A DNA stretch of 64,000 nucleotides, from NCBI GenBank assembly GCA_018368345.1, contig JAGZEK010000001.1, positions 237,294-301,293 of the forward strand, in the 5' to 3' direction. The position numbers and the translations under genes are program-made. The notes below the pieces were generated by a model. That model did not search any database. It worked only from the letters and a program-made list of their open reading frames with translations, and was not told where the DNA came from. The stretch is from Collinsella sp. (GTDB taxonomy: Bacteria > Actinomycetota > Coriobacteriia > Coriobacteriales > Coriobacteriaceae). How positions within the stretch are numbered: the stretch's first letter is position 1; the number at the start of each line of letters is the position of its first letter. Shown piece by piece: positions 16,621-24,516 of this stretch.

Positions 16621-16941
16621 TTATGCGGTGCGCCCCGAAAGCTCTTTGCGCATACCGCTCAGCGAGATCGAAACGGAACCCGACCGCGCGGTAGCAGTGA
16701 GTCGATCACCCTCGACTGACCCCGTGCATGTAAAGGGCGCCTTGCCCATCAAGACGTGGGAGATAGTACCCGAGAGCTCAAAGAAATCGCCCTCAGCGCG
16801 GGCACTCGAGAGAGCGATATTGAGACCCCTGACGTTTAGTACTGCCCTGAGCACGCCGTTCACCCCATGTGAAAACGTCACCTCGCCGCGTTTACTCCCC
16901 ACCAGCGTCTGGGCCGAAACCACATACGTACCCTCAAGCAT
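16621..16941 (-). CDS. Small conserved hypothetical protein
   Basis: This is a 106-residue protein beginning MLEGTYVVSAQTLVGSK. The start at 16941 follows a clear AGAGGAGGAGCC ribosome site; the open frame further upstream lacks one. It has alternating hydrophobic and polar residues (EVTFSHGVNGVLRAVLNVRG, LSGTISHVL) suggesting an all-beta fold such as a small barrel. There is no signal peptide, Cys or membrane segment. It lies directly after the alpha/beta hydrolase gene on the same strand, so the two may be cotranscribed. Function unknown. Confidence 0.7.
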   Translation of the reverse strand: MLEGTYVVSAQTLVGSKRGEVTFSHGVNGVLRAVLNVRGLNIALSSARAEGDFFELSGTISHVLMGKAPFTCTGSVEGDRLTATARSGSVSISLSGMRKELSGRTA

Positions 16942-16988
16942 GGCTCCTCCTCTAAGCAGACTTTTTGAAACGGGCAAGTAGTCTACTT

Positions 16989-17876
16989 TTACATATGGCG
17001 CTCCAGGAAACGGAAGGCCAGGCGGATCCAAGGACGGACCGCCACCTGCTTGTCCTCGTTATCGACCGCGGTGTTGGCGTTGCCGAGCGAAAGCCCGTGA
17101 CCACCTTGGTCAAAGACGTGCATCTCGCAAGCGACGCCCTCCTCGGCCATGCGCTGCGCAAACGGATAGACCTGCGCGATCGGCGCCGTCTTGTCGTCGG
17201 ACACGCCCCACACAAAGGTCGGCGGCATCTGACGCGAAACATGCGTGGTGGGGCAGATGTCGGCCAGGTGCTCGTCGGTCGCCTCACCGCCCGTCACCAT
17301 CGACAGATAGTCGTTGAGCAAATCGCGCCCCGTCTTGGGAACGCGCAGGTCGATGCGCGGGTCGCGCGCCTGCATGTCGCGCACATAGGCAAAGTCGAGC
17401 AGCGGATAGCCCAGCACCACGGCATCGGGACGAATGTCGTCCGGACGCGACCCGGCAAGTGCCGCGAAGGGGCCGGTCTTCCACTGCGTTGCCAGCGAGG
17501 CGCAAATCATGCCGCCAGCAGAAAAGCCCACGACGCACACGCGCTTGGGATCGACATGCCACTCGTCGGCATTCGCACGCACCGTGGCGACCATCTTGGC
17601 AAGATCTGCCTGGGGGTGCGGAAAGCTCACGTCACCCGTAGAACTTGTGACATAGTTGAGCACAAAGGCCTGGTAACCGTGATCCAAAAACGCAAACGCC
17701 ACGGGATCCTGCTCATGCGGAGCGATATGCGTAAACGCACCTCCGCCGCAGATAATCACGGCAGGGCGGCGGCCATTCGGCTTATCGGGCAGCGGCTCGG
17801 CACCCAAATACGTAAACGTCGCCGGATACTCCTCGGTCGGCTCCTCGCCCCACAGCGCATGGTTCTCGACAATCAT
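16989..17876 (-). CDS. Alpha/beta hydrolase (esterase/acetylesterase type)
   Basis: This is a 295-residue cytosolic protein. It has an oxyanion-hole segment VIICGGGAFTH, the nucleophile elbow GFSAGG, and an acid plus His pair (VWGVSDDKTA and FDQGGHGLSLG) near the C terminus. This is the layout of the BD-FAE / xylan acetylesterase-like hydrolases acting on small esters or acetylated sugars. The ATG at 17876 is used because GGGAG lies seven bases upstream; the frame stays open further upstream without a good ribosome site. It is divergent from the EIIA-Glc gene. Confidence 0.85.
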   Translation of the reverse strand: MIVENHALWGEEPTEEYPATFTYLGAEPLPDKPNGRRPAVIICGGGAFTHIAPHEQDPVAFAFLDHGYQAFVLNYVTSSTGDVSFPHPQADLAKMVATVRANADEWHVDPKRVCVVGFSAGGMICASLATQWKTGPFAALAGSRPDDIRPDAVVLGYPLLDFAYVRDMQARDPRIDLRVPKTGRDLLNDYLSMVTGGEATDEHLADICPTTHVSRQMPPTFVWGVSDDKTAPIAQVYPFAQRMAEEGVACEMHVFDQGGHGLSLGNANTAVDNEDKQVAVRPWIRLAFRFLERHM

Positions 17877-18119
17877 ATGTGCTCCCTTCGCGCAGATTAT
17901 GCGCCCTTGTTTTTCGCGTCTAAGCGTACCCCACTTGAGCCCGTGGCGAAGAAACACTCCAGCAATAAGTTTCCCTTCAACTGATATATCACATAATCCC
18001 AGTTCAGAGGTATCGTTGAGCAGCGTAAAATAGGGGCGTTGACCAAGCCGCGAAACACATATGAAACGTTTCCGGCAAACCAAGCGCGCGATATGCGCCT
18101 ATTTAAGTTGGAGGCAACT

Positions 18120-18683
18120 ATGGGTCTGCTCGATTCGCTTAAGTCCACCTTCACCTCGACGGGCGAGGCATCCGTTCCGCCCGCAGCAAGCTTCGCCACC
18201 CGCGAAGGCGTCATCTACGCCCCCGTCAACGGCGTGCTCGTCAACCTCGATGAGGTTCCCGATGAGACCATCGCCTCGGGTATGCTCGGTCAGGGCTACG
18301 GCATCGAGCCCATTACCGGCACCATCTATGCGCCCGCCAACGGCCGCATCGGCGCCACCACCGTCACCAACCACTCCATCGGCATGATCACCGAGGACGG
18401 TCTTCGCGTGTTCATCCATGTTGGCCTGGGCACCGTGGAAATGAACGGCAAAGGTTTTGCCCGCTTTGTCGAGATGGGTGACACGGTCAAGGCAGGCCAG
18501 CCGCTCATCAGTTTCGACCGCGAGGCCATCAAGGCCGCCGGTCACGAGGACATCGTGACCGTCATCGTCTCCGAGCTCGATCGTCTTAAGAGCATCGACC
18601 ATGTCGGCGAGTCCGGCACGCTTATCGGCGGCAACCCGCTCGTCAAGCTGGGCGACCCGCTGCTGGTAGCCAAGACCAAGTAG
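18120..18683 (+). CDS. crr: PTS glucose-type EIIA component
   Basis: This is a 187-residue single-domain protein of the EIIA-Glc family. The region YAPANGRIGATTVTNHSIGM carries the first active-site His and VFIHVGLGTVEMNG the phosphorylated His. The C-terminal DIVTVIV and GDPLLVAKTK segments complete the fold. It receives phosphate from HPr and passes it to EIIB domains, and in some bacteria signals sugar status. No EIIB or EIIC gene is beside it, so it probably serves permeases encoded elsewhere. GGAGG at 18110-18114 precedes the ATG at 18120. Confidence 0.92.
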   Translation: MGLLDSLKSTFTSTGEASVPPAASFATREGVIYAPVNGVLVNLDEVPDETIASGMLGQGYGIEPITGTIYAPANGRIGATTVTNHSIGMITEDGLRVFIHVGLGTVEMNGKGFARFVEMGDTVKAGQPLISFDREAIKAAGHEDIVTVIVSELDRLKSIDHVGESGTLIGGNPLVKLGDPLLVAKTK

Positions 18684-18720
18684 CCAGGCCCCGCGCCACA
18701 CAGCCAAAAGGCACCTCGTC

Positions 18721-18756
18721 AAGCGCCCGCGACCATTTGGCCGCAGGCGCTTTTCG
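18721..18756 (+). terminator. Terminator after crr
   Basis: AAGCGCC pairs with GGCGCTT, with an inner GC pairing and TTTTCG following. Confidence 0.75.
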
Positions 18757-18864
18757 TTTGAAAAACCATCCCGCCAATGCCTTATCCGTATAGCCCAAAT
18801 GAGCCGAGCTGCTAGAATATCGAACTGTATGGATAACTATCATTCAACCGTTATGGGAGGATAC

Positions 18865-20268
18865 GTGAACCGCACCAAAATCGCGCAGCTTTACGCCGAT
18901 GCCGAGTCGCTTGGCGGCCAGACCGTCACCGTCGCCGGCTGGGTCAAGTCCATCCGCGACATGAAGAACTTTGGCTTTGTTACGCTCAACGACGGCAGCT
19001 GCTTCCGCGACCTGCAGGTCGTCATGAACCGCGAGGCACTCGACAACTACGACGAGATCGCCCATCAAAACGTCTCGGCCGCACTCATTTGCACCGGCAC
19101 CGTCAAGCTGACCCCCGATGCGCCCCAGCCTTTCGAGCTTTCTGCCACCTCCATTGAGGTCGAGGGCGTCAGCGCCCCGGATTACCCGCTGCAGAAGAAG
19201 CGCGCAACCGTCGAGTTCCTGCGCACCCAGCAGCACCTGCGCCCGCGCACCAACCTGTTCCGCGCCGTGTTCCGCATCCGTTCTGTCGCGGCTGCCGCCA
19301 TCCACCGCTTCTTCCAGGAGCAGGGCTTTGTCTACGTCAACACCCCCATCATCACCACGAGTGACTGCGAGGGCGCCGGCGAGATGTTCCGCGTGACCAC
19401 GCTCGACCCCAAAAATCCGCCCCTCACCGAGTCCGGCGAGGTCGACTGGAGCCAGGACTTCTTTGGCAAGCACGCGAGCCTTACCGTGTCCGGCCAGCTC
19501 AATGCCGAGAACTTTGCCATGGCCTTTGGCGACGTGTACACCTTTGGCCCCACCTTCCGCGCCGAGAACTCCAACACCACGCGCCACGCCGCCGAGTTTT
19601 GGATGATCGAGCCCGAGATGGCCTTTGCCGACCTTAACGACTACATGGATAACGCCGAGGCCATGCTCAAGTACGTCCTTAAGGACGTTATGGCCACCTG
19701 CCCCGACGAGCTCAATATGCTCAACAAGTTTGTGGACAAGGGTCTGCTCGAGCGTCTGGACCACGTGGCAAACTCCGACTTTGCCCGCGTCACCTATACC
19801 GAGGCCGTCGAAATCCTGGAGCAGGCCGTCGCCGCCGGTCACAAGTTTGACTATCCCGTGAGCTGGGGCATCGACCTGCAAACCGAGCACGAGCGTTTCC
19901 TGACCGAGGAGCACTTTAAGCGCCCGACCTTCGTAACCGACTACCCGGCCGAGATCAAGGCGTTCTACATGCGCATGAACGAGGACGGCAAGACCGTCGC
20001 CGCCGCCGACTGCCTGGTGCCGGGTATCGGCGAGATTATCGGCGGCTCCCAGCGCGAGGAGCGCCTGGATCTGCTCGAGGCCCGCATCAAGGACCTGGGC
20101 ATGAATCCCGAGCAGTACAAGTACTACCTTGACCTGCGCCGCTACGGTTCCTGCAAGCACGCCGGCTACGGTCTGGGCTTCGAGCGCTTGGTCATGTATC
20201 TGACCGGCGTGGGCAACATCCGCGACGTCCTGCCGCACCCGCGCACCGTGGGCAACGCCGACTTCTAA
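18865..20268 (+). CDS. asnS: Asparaginyl-tRNA synthetase
   Basis: This is a 467-residue class II synthetase charging tRNA-Asn. An N-terminal OB domain (VTVAGWVKSIRDMKNFGFVTLNDGS) is followed by the class II core: motif 2 around FRAENSNTTRHAAEFWMIE and motif 3 around GYGLGFERLVMYLTG. The start is a choice. GTG at 18865 has GGGAGG four bases in front of it; the ATG at 18853 would use no visible ribosome site and has the GGGAGG inside its coding sequence. GTG is preferred. A strong terminator follows. Confidence 0.93.
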   Translation: MNRTKIAQLYADAESLGGQTVTVAGWVKSIRDMKNFGFVTLNDGSCFRDLQVVMNREALDNYDEIAHQNVSAALICTGTVKLTPDAPQPFELSATSIEVEGVSAPDYPLQKKRATVEFLRTQQHLRPRTNLFRAVFRIRSVAAAAIHRFFQEQGFVYVNTPIITTSDCEGAGEMFRVTTLDPKNPPLTESGEVDWSQDFFGKHASLTVSGQLNAENFAMAFGDVYTFGPTFRAENSNTTRHAAEFWMIEPEMAFADLNDYMDNAEAMLKYVLKDVMATCPDELNMLNKFVDKGLLERLDHVANSDFARVTYTEAVEILEQAVAAGHKFDYPVSWGIDLQTEHERFLTEEHFKRPTFVTDYPAEIKAFYMRMNEDGKTVAAADCLVPGIGEIIGGSQREERLDLLEARIKDLGMNPEQYKYYLDLRRYGSCKHAGYGLGFERLVMYLTGVGNIRDVLPHPRTVGNADF

Positions 20269-20308
20269 TCGCCACAGCGCCACCAAACACGTTCCAGCGC
20301 ATCACGCC

Positions 20309-20341
20309 AGCGCCTCTCGGCAAGCCGAGGGGCGCTTTTTT
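20309..20341 (+). terminator. Terminator after asnS
   Basis: AGCGCC-T-CTCGG pairs with CCGAG-G-GGCGCT across CAAG, followed by six T. Confidence 0.9.
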
Positions 20342-20517
20342 CAACAGCATCCGTCAATCTTTTGGCAAGTTTTTGGTCAGTTGGGCAGGGCTGTTGAAAA
20401 CTCGACCCGCCGCTTGCCGACGGCTACCGACCGCCCAGGGCGTCCTGCACCCCTGGGAAAGCCCCGCGTCCTAGGCTCCATACCGTCGCCACCCAAAACG
20501 GAAAGGACGTGGGCGCC

Positions 20518-21303
20518 ATGACCGAAACCGCTGTTGAAACTTACGAGACCACGACGAGGGGCGCCGCCTCGATGGCAGCCTATCGCGCCGTTCGCATCCT
20601 GCAACTATTAAGCGAAAACACCGGCGAGGACAAGGCCATGCTTTCCGATGAGTTGATCCGGCGCCTCGCCCATCCCGACGACCCCGCCCGCATGCCCATC
20701 TCGGCGGCGCGGCGCAGCATCTACACCGCCATCTCCGCACTTCGCCATGCCGGATACGAAATTGAGTACAAGCGCGGCGTGGGCTATCGACTCTTGACCC
20801 GTCCGCTCACCGACGAAGAGATCATCCGGCTCCACGGCATGGTCATGCGCAACCGCTCCACGCCCATCGCCATTCGAAAGAGCATGGCGCAGCACCTGGT
20901 CGCCATGGCGAGTGCCGACGTTCGCGGCTACCTCGATGCACCCGAGCCTGCTCCAAGCGCAGGCGACAAATCCACCAAGGCCACACGCACGCCCGTCAAG
21001 CGCATCGATGCCTGCGAGCTCATCGAGCAGGCCATCGACCACGGAACCACGGTGAGTTTTGATATTTCGAGTGTCACGGCACGCGGAGAGGTCGAAGTGG
21101 CACGGATGACACTCCGGCCCTTTGCCATCAAGCAACGAGACGGCATCTCGTATTTGCTGGGAACGGTCTATGACGCGCGAGGCGCCGATGACACGTTGCG
21201 TACCGTAGAGATCGGCCGAATGAGAAACGTCACCACACGTCTCCTCGACGGCAAGAAGCTCTTCGCCGCCCTGGACGAGGACGATGCCTCCTCCGCCGCA
21301 TAA
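20518..21303 (+). CDS. HTH transcriptional regulator with WYL-like C-terminal domain
   Basis: This is a 261-residue protein. The N-terminal third (AAYRAVRILQLLSENTGEDK, then SAARRSIYTAISALRHAGYE) is a winged helix-turn-helix of the DeoR/WYL type. The C-terminal part (LRPFAIKQRDGISYLLGTVYD) resembles a WYL sensor domain, although the exact W-Y-L triplet is not present. The ATG at 20518 has GAAAGGA ten bases upstream. It precedes the ABC importer on the same strand by about 160 bp, which makes that operon a possible target. Confidence 0.75.
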   Translation: MTETAVETYETTTRGAASMAAYRAVRILQLLSENTGEDKAMLSDELIRRLAHPDDPARMPISAARRSIYTAISALRHAGYEIEYKRGVGYRLLTRPLTDEEIIRLHGMVMRNRSTPIAIRKSMAQHLVAMASADVRGYLDAPEPAPSAGDKSTKATRTPVKRIDACELIEQAIDHGTTVSFDISSVTARGEVEVARMTLRPFAIKQRDGISYLLGTVYDARGADDTLRTVEIGRMRNVTTRLLDGKKLFAALDEDDASSAA

Positions 21304-21372
21304 GACCCTCCGCCGCCCATTCGACTACCCGTACCGCCCATCCGATTCTGTATTAAAAAACCCGCCAGGCTG

Positions 21373-21400
21373 TTGTAAAAATGGACATCAGCGCTACTAT
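21373..21400 (+). promoter_or_regulatory. Probable promoter of the ABC importer operon
   Basis: TTGTAA at 21373-21378 and TACTAT at 21395-21400 are 16 bases apart, about 63 bases before the start of the binding-protein gene. Confidence 0.5.
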
Positions 21401-21463
21401 AGTCCCACTTGCACTTTGTCCCAGTGCAGTGTTTCCAGCCATTTTTATACTGGGGGTAATGAT

Positions 21464-22444
21464 ATGAAGGACATCACCATCAGCCGCAGGAGCCTTCTGG
21501 TCTCCGCTGGCCTGCTCGCGCTCGCCCCGCTCGCCGGATGCGGCGGCAACTCTGGTTCCGGCTCTGCTGCCGCCGGTTCCGACTACACCATCGGCGTTTT
21601 GCAGCTCACCGAGCACTCCGCACTCGACGCCGCCAACGATGGCTTTGTCAAGGCCATCAAGGAGAGCGGCCTTAAGGTCAAGATCGACCAGAAGAACGCC
21701 CAGAACGACCAGTCCACGTGTAAGTCCATTGCCGACAAGTTTGTGGGCGACAACGTCAGCCTGATTTATGCCATCGCCACGCCCGCCGCGCAGGCTGCCG
21801 CCGGCGCCACGGCCGATATCCCCATCGTGGGCTGTGCCATCACCGACTACGCCGCCTCCGGCCTGGTCCAGGACAACGACAAGCCCGGCACCAACGTCAC
21901 GGGCGCTTCCGACCTCACCCCGGTCGCCGAGCAGCTCGAGATGATGCAGAAGGTCCTGCCCGACGTTAAAAAGGTCGGCCTGCTCTACTGCACCGCCGAG
22001 TCCAACTCCGACGTCCAGATCAAGGCCGCCAAGAAGGAGCTCGACAAGCTGGGGCTCGAGTACACTGACTTCACCGTCTCGAGCTCCAACGAGATTCAGT
22101 CCGTCGTCGAGTCTGCCGTGGGCAAGGTCGACGCGCTGTACTCCCCCACTGACAACACCATCGCCGCGGGCGCTTCGCAGGTCGGCCAGATCTGCAAGGA
22201 GAATAAGCTCCCCTTCGTGACCGGCGAGGAGGGTATGTGCATGGCCGGCGGCCTGTTCACCCTCTCCATCAACTATAAGGACCTGGGCTACGCCGCGGGC
22301 GAGATGGCCGTTAAGATCCTGAAGGGCGAGGCTAAGCCCGAGGACATGGCGATCAAGCACCTCTCGAGCAAGGACCTGGTCGTCGTCAAGAACGACGAGA
22401 TGGCCGAGGCTCTGGGCATCGACCTCTCCGCTCTGGACGAGTAG
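21464..22444 (+). CDS. ABC transporter substrate-binding lipoprotein (TrpX/YceB-like)
   Basis: This is a 326-residue lipoprotein. The N terminus MKDITISRRSLLVSAGLL... has a twin-Arg-like SRRSLL and the lipobox LAGC with Cys26. The mature part matches the family of periplasmic-type binding proteins for tryptophan or tyrosine: TEHSALDAANDGFVKAIKE, PIVGCAITDYAASGLV, and VDALYSPTDNTIAAG. It would sit on the outer face of the membrane and feed the permease and ATPase encoded downstream. GGGGG lies seven bases before the ATG at 21464. The substrate is inferred from family and operon layout only. Confidence 0.85.
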   Translation: MKDITISRRSLLVSAGLLALAPLAGCGGNSGSGSAAAGSDYTIGVLQLTEHSALDAANDGFVKAIKESGLKVKIDQKNAQNDQSTCKSIADKFVGDNVSLIYAIATPAAQAAAGATADIPIVGCAITDYAASGLVQDNDKPGTNVTGASDLTPVAEQLEMMQKVLPDVKKVGLLYCTAESNSDVQIKAAKKELDKLGLEYTDFTVSSSNEIQSVVESAVGKVDALYSPTDNTIAAGASQVGQICKENKLPFVTGEEGMCMAGGLFTLSINYKDLGYAAGEMAVKILKGEAKPEDMAIKHLSSKDLVVVKNDEMAEALGIDLSALDE

Positions 22445-22648
22445 CGGCATGCACGGCGATGCGTCTGGAGCCCGTGCTCGCGCTACAGCCGTGTTATTCA
22501 ATATATGAGCCACAGGGGCGGACGTCAAAGACCGGCGTTCGCCCTGCTTGTTACGGATGAGACAAAACATCCGGCCACAGCTCTTTCATGCATTGTTACC
22601 GCTATCATGGTGACTCACGTGTCCACCCTATCCTAGGAGGTATGAAGC

Positions 22649-23572
22649 ATGCTCATTGCATTGCAGGGCGCCGTTTCGCAGAGCGTCCTCTGGGGCATCA
22701 TGGTGCTTGGCGTGTTTATCACGTTCCGCCTGCTCGACATCCCCGATATGACCTGCGACGGCAGCTTTGCCCTCGGCGGCTGTGTCTGCGCCGTGCTCAT
22801 CGTCAACAATAACGTTGACCCCTTGCTCGCCGTGCTGGCCGGCATGTGCGCCGGCGCCATCGCGGGCGCCGTCACGGGCATCTTGACCACCGTCTTTGAG
22901 ATTCCCGCAATCCTCGCCGGAATCCTCACCCAGATCAGCCTGTGGTCCATCAACCTGCGCATCATGGGCAAGTCCAATACGCCCATCCTTGCCAAGGGCA
23001 CTATCTTCTCATCCGTCAGCAACATGACGGGCCTGCCGCAGTCCACTGTTGCCATTATCCTGGGCATTGTGCTGGCCGTGGCCATCGTCGCCATCCTGTA
23101 CTGGTTCTTTGGCACCGAGATCGGCTCGGCGCTGCGTGCCACCGGCAACAACGAGTACATGATCCGCGCCCTGGGCGTTAACACCAACACCACCAAAATG
23201 ATCGCCCTCGTGCTCTCCAACGCCCTCATTGGCCTTTCGGGTGCGCTCATCTGCCAGAGCCAGAAGTATGCCGACATTGGCATGGGCACCGGCGCCATCG
23301 TTATCGGTCTTGCCGCCATCGTCATCGGCGAGGTGCTCGGTCGCCTGCTGCCCGGCGGCCTCACGCAGTTTAGCGTCCGTCTTGCCTCCGCCGTCTTTGG
23401 CTCCGTGGTGTACTTCCTTATCCGCGCCATCGTGCTGCAGCTGGGCATGGACGCCAACGACATGAAGCTACTCTCTGCCGTGATCGTCGCCGTGGCCCTG
23501 TGCGTGCCCGTGGTTTGGGAGCGCTATAAGCTCCGCAGCTCCTACACGAAGGGAGATGAGGCAGATGCTTAA
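22649..23572 (+). CDS. ABC transporter permease (branched type)
   Basis: This is a 307-residue membrane protein with about eight hydrophobic segments, of the LivH/RbsC-like permease family. The SKSNTP segment, EIGSALRATGNNEYMIRALGV (the coupling loop that contacts the ATPase) and GEVLGRLLPGG are typical. AGGAGG lies directly upstream of the ATG at 22649. Its end overlaps the start of the ATPase gene. It forms the membrane channel of the importer. Confidence 0.87.
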   Translation: MLIALQGAVSQSVLWGIMVLGVFITFRLLDIPDMTCDGSFALGGCVCAVLIVNNNVDPLLAVLAGMCAGAIAGAVTGILTTVFEIPAILAGILTQISLWSINLRIMGKSNTPILAKGTIFSSVSNMTGLPQSTVAIILGIVLAVAIVAILYWFFGTEIGSALRATGNNEYMIRALGVNTNTTKMIALVLSNALIGLSGALICQSQKYADIGMGTGAIVIGLAAIVIGEVLGRLLPGGLTQFSVRLASAVFGSVVYFLIRAIVLQLGMDANDMKLLSAVIVAVALCVPVVWERYKLRSSYTKGDEADA

Positions 23573-24359
23573 GCTCTCGCACGTCAAGAAGACCTTTAAC
23601 AAGGGCACCGTCACCGAGAAGCGCGCGCTCACCGGCGTCGACCTCACCCTCAACGATGGCGACTTTGTAACCGTGATTGGCGGCAACGGCGCCGGCAAGT
23701 CCACGCTGCTCAATATGATCGCCGGCGTGTATCCGCTTGATTCGGGTGTTATTGAGCTCGACGGCACCGACATCTCGCGTCTGAGCGAGTCGCAGCGCGC
23801 CAAGTACCTGGGCCGTGTGTTCCAGGACCCCATGCGCGGCACCGCAGCCGACATGCAAATTGCCGAAAACCTGGCCCTCGCCAAGCGCCGCGGCCAGCGT
23901 CGCGGTCTTTCGTGGGGCGTCACCAAGGCCGAGAAGGACGAGTACGTTGAACTGCTCAAGCGCCTGGACCTCGGTCTGGACACGCGTCTCAACGCCAAGG
24001 TCGGCCTGCTCTCGGGCGGCCAGCGCCAGGCACTCACCCTGCTGATGGCCACGCTCACCAAGCCGCGCCTGCTGCTGCTCGACGAGCACACGGCGGCCCT
24101 CGACCCCAAGACGGCCTCTAAGGTGCTCAACCTGACCGAGGAGATTGTCGACGAAAACCATCTGACCACGCTCATGGTTACGCACAACATGAATGACGCT
24201 ATCCGTCTGGGCAACCGTCTGATCATGATGCACGAGGGCCATGTGATCTACGACGTGGCCGGCGACGAGAAGAAGTCGCTCACCGTAGCCGACCTGCTGC
24301 AGAAGTTCGAGGAGGTCTCGGGCGGCGAGCTCGCCAACGACCGCATGCTGCTGAGCTAA
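23565..24359 (+). CDS. ABC transporter ATP-binding protein
   Basis: This is a 264-residue ATPase. Walker A GGNGAGKST, the Q-loop VFQDPMRGT, the signature LSGGQRQ, Walker B LLLLDEHTAALD and the H-loop MVTHN are all present. The ATG at 23565 is preferred because GGGAG lies nine bases upstream; the ATG at 23556 is too close to it. The gene overlaps the permease gene by eight bases. It powers the importer made with the two preceding genes. Confidence 0.9.
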   Translation: MLKLSHVKKTFNKGTVTEKRALTGVDLTLNDGDFVTVIGGNGAGKSTLLNMIAGVYPLDSGVIELDGTDISRLSESQRAKYLGRVFQDPMRGTAADMQIAENLALAKRRGQRRGLSWGVTKAEKDEYVELLKRLDLGLDTRLNAKVGLLSGGQRQALTLLMATLTKPRLLLLDEHTAALDPKTASKVLNLTEEIVDENHLTTLMVTHNMNDAIRLGNRLIMMHEGHVIYDVAGDEKKSLTVADLLQKFEEVSGGELANDRMLLS

Positions 24360-24360
24360 A

Positions 24361-24399
24361 CCTACCAAAAAGGGACAGGTTTATTTTGGCAGGTTTTAT
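24361..24399 (+). repeat. Post-stop hairpin repeat with GGGACAGG core (type A, copy 1)
   Basis: CCTACCAAAA pairs with TTTTGGCAGG (one mismatch) around AGGGACAGGTTTA. It begins one base after the ATPase stop codon. A nearly identical inverted copy is at 57263-57298, directly after the rph stop codon, with about 38 identical bases. Confidence 0.85.
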
Positions 24400-24412
24400 C
24401 TGCGCAAACGTC

Positions 24413-24452
24413 AAAACCGCCGCAAAGGGACAGACGCCCTTGCGGCGGTTTT
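24413..24452 (+). terminator. Terminator-type hairpin with GGGACAG core
   Basis: AAAACCGCCGCAAAGGG and CCCTTGCGGCGGTTTT pair around a short ACAGACG loop. It is the second of two hairpins in tandem after the importer operon. Confidence 0.85.
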
Positions 24453-24516
24453 CGCATATTATGTCGATAATCCGATATTCAACCAGACTTTCTGGCTAAG
24501 GACTAAGGAAACTGCC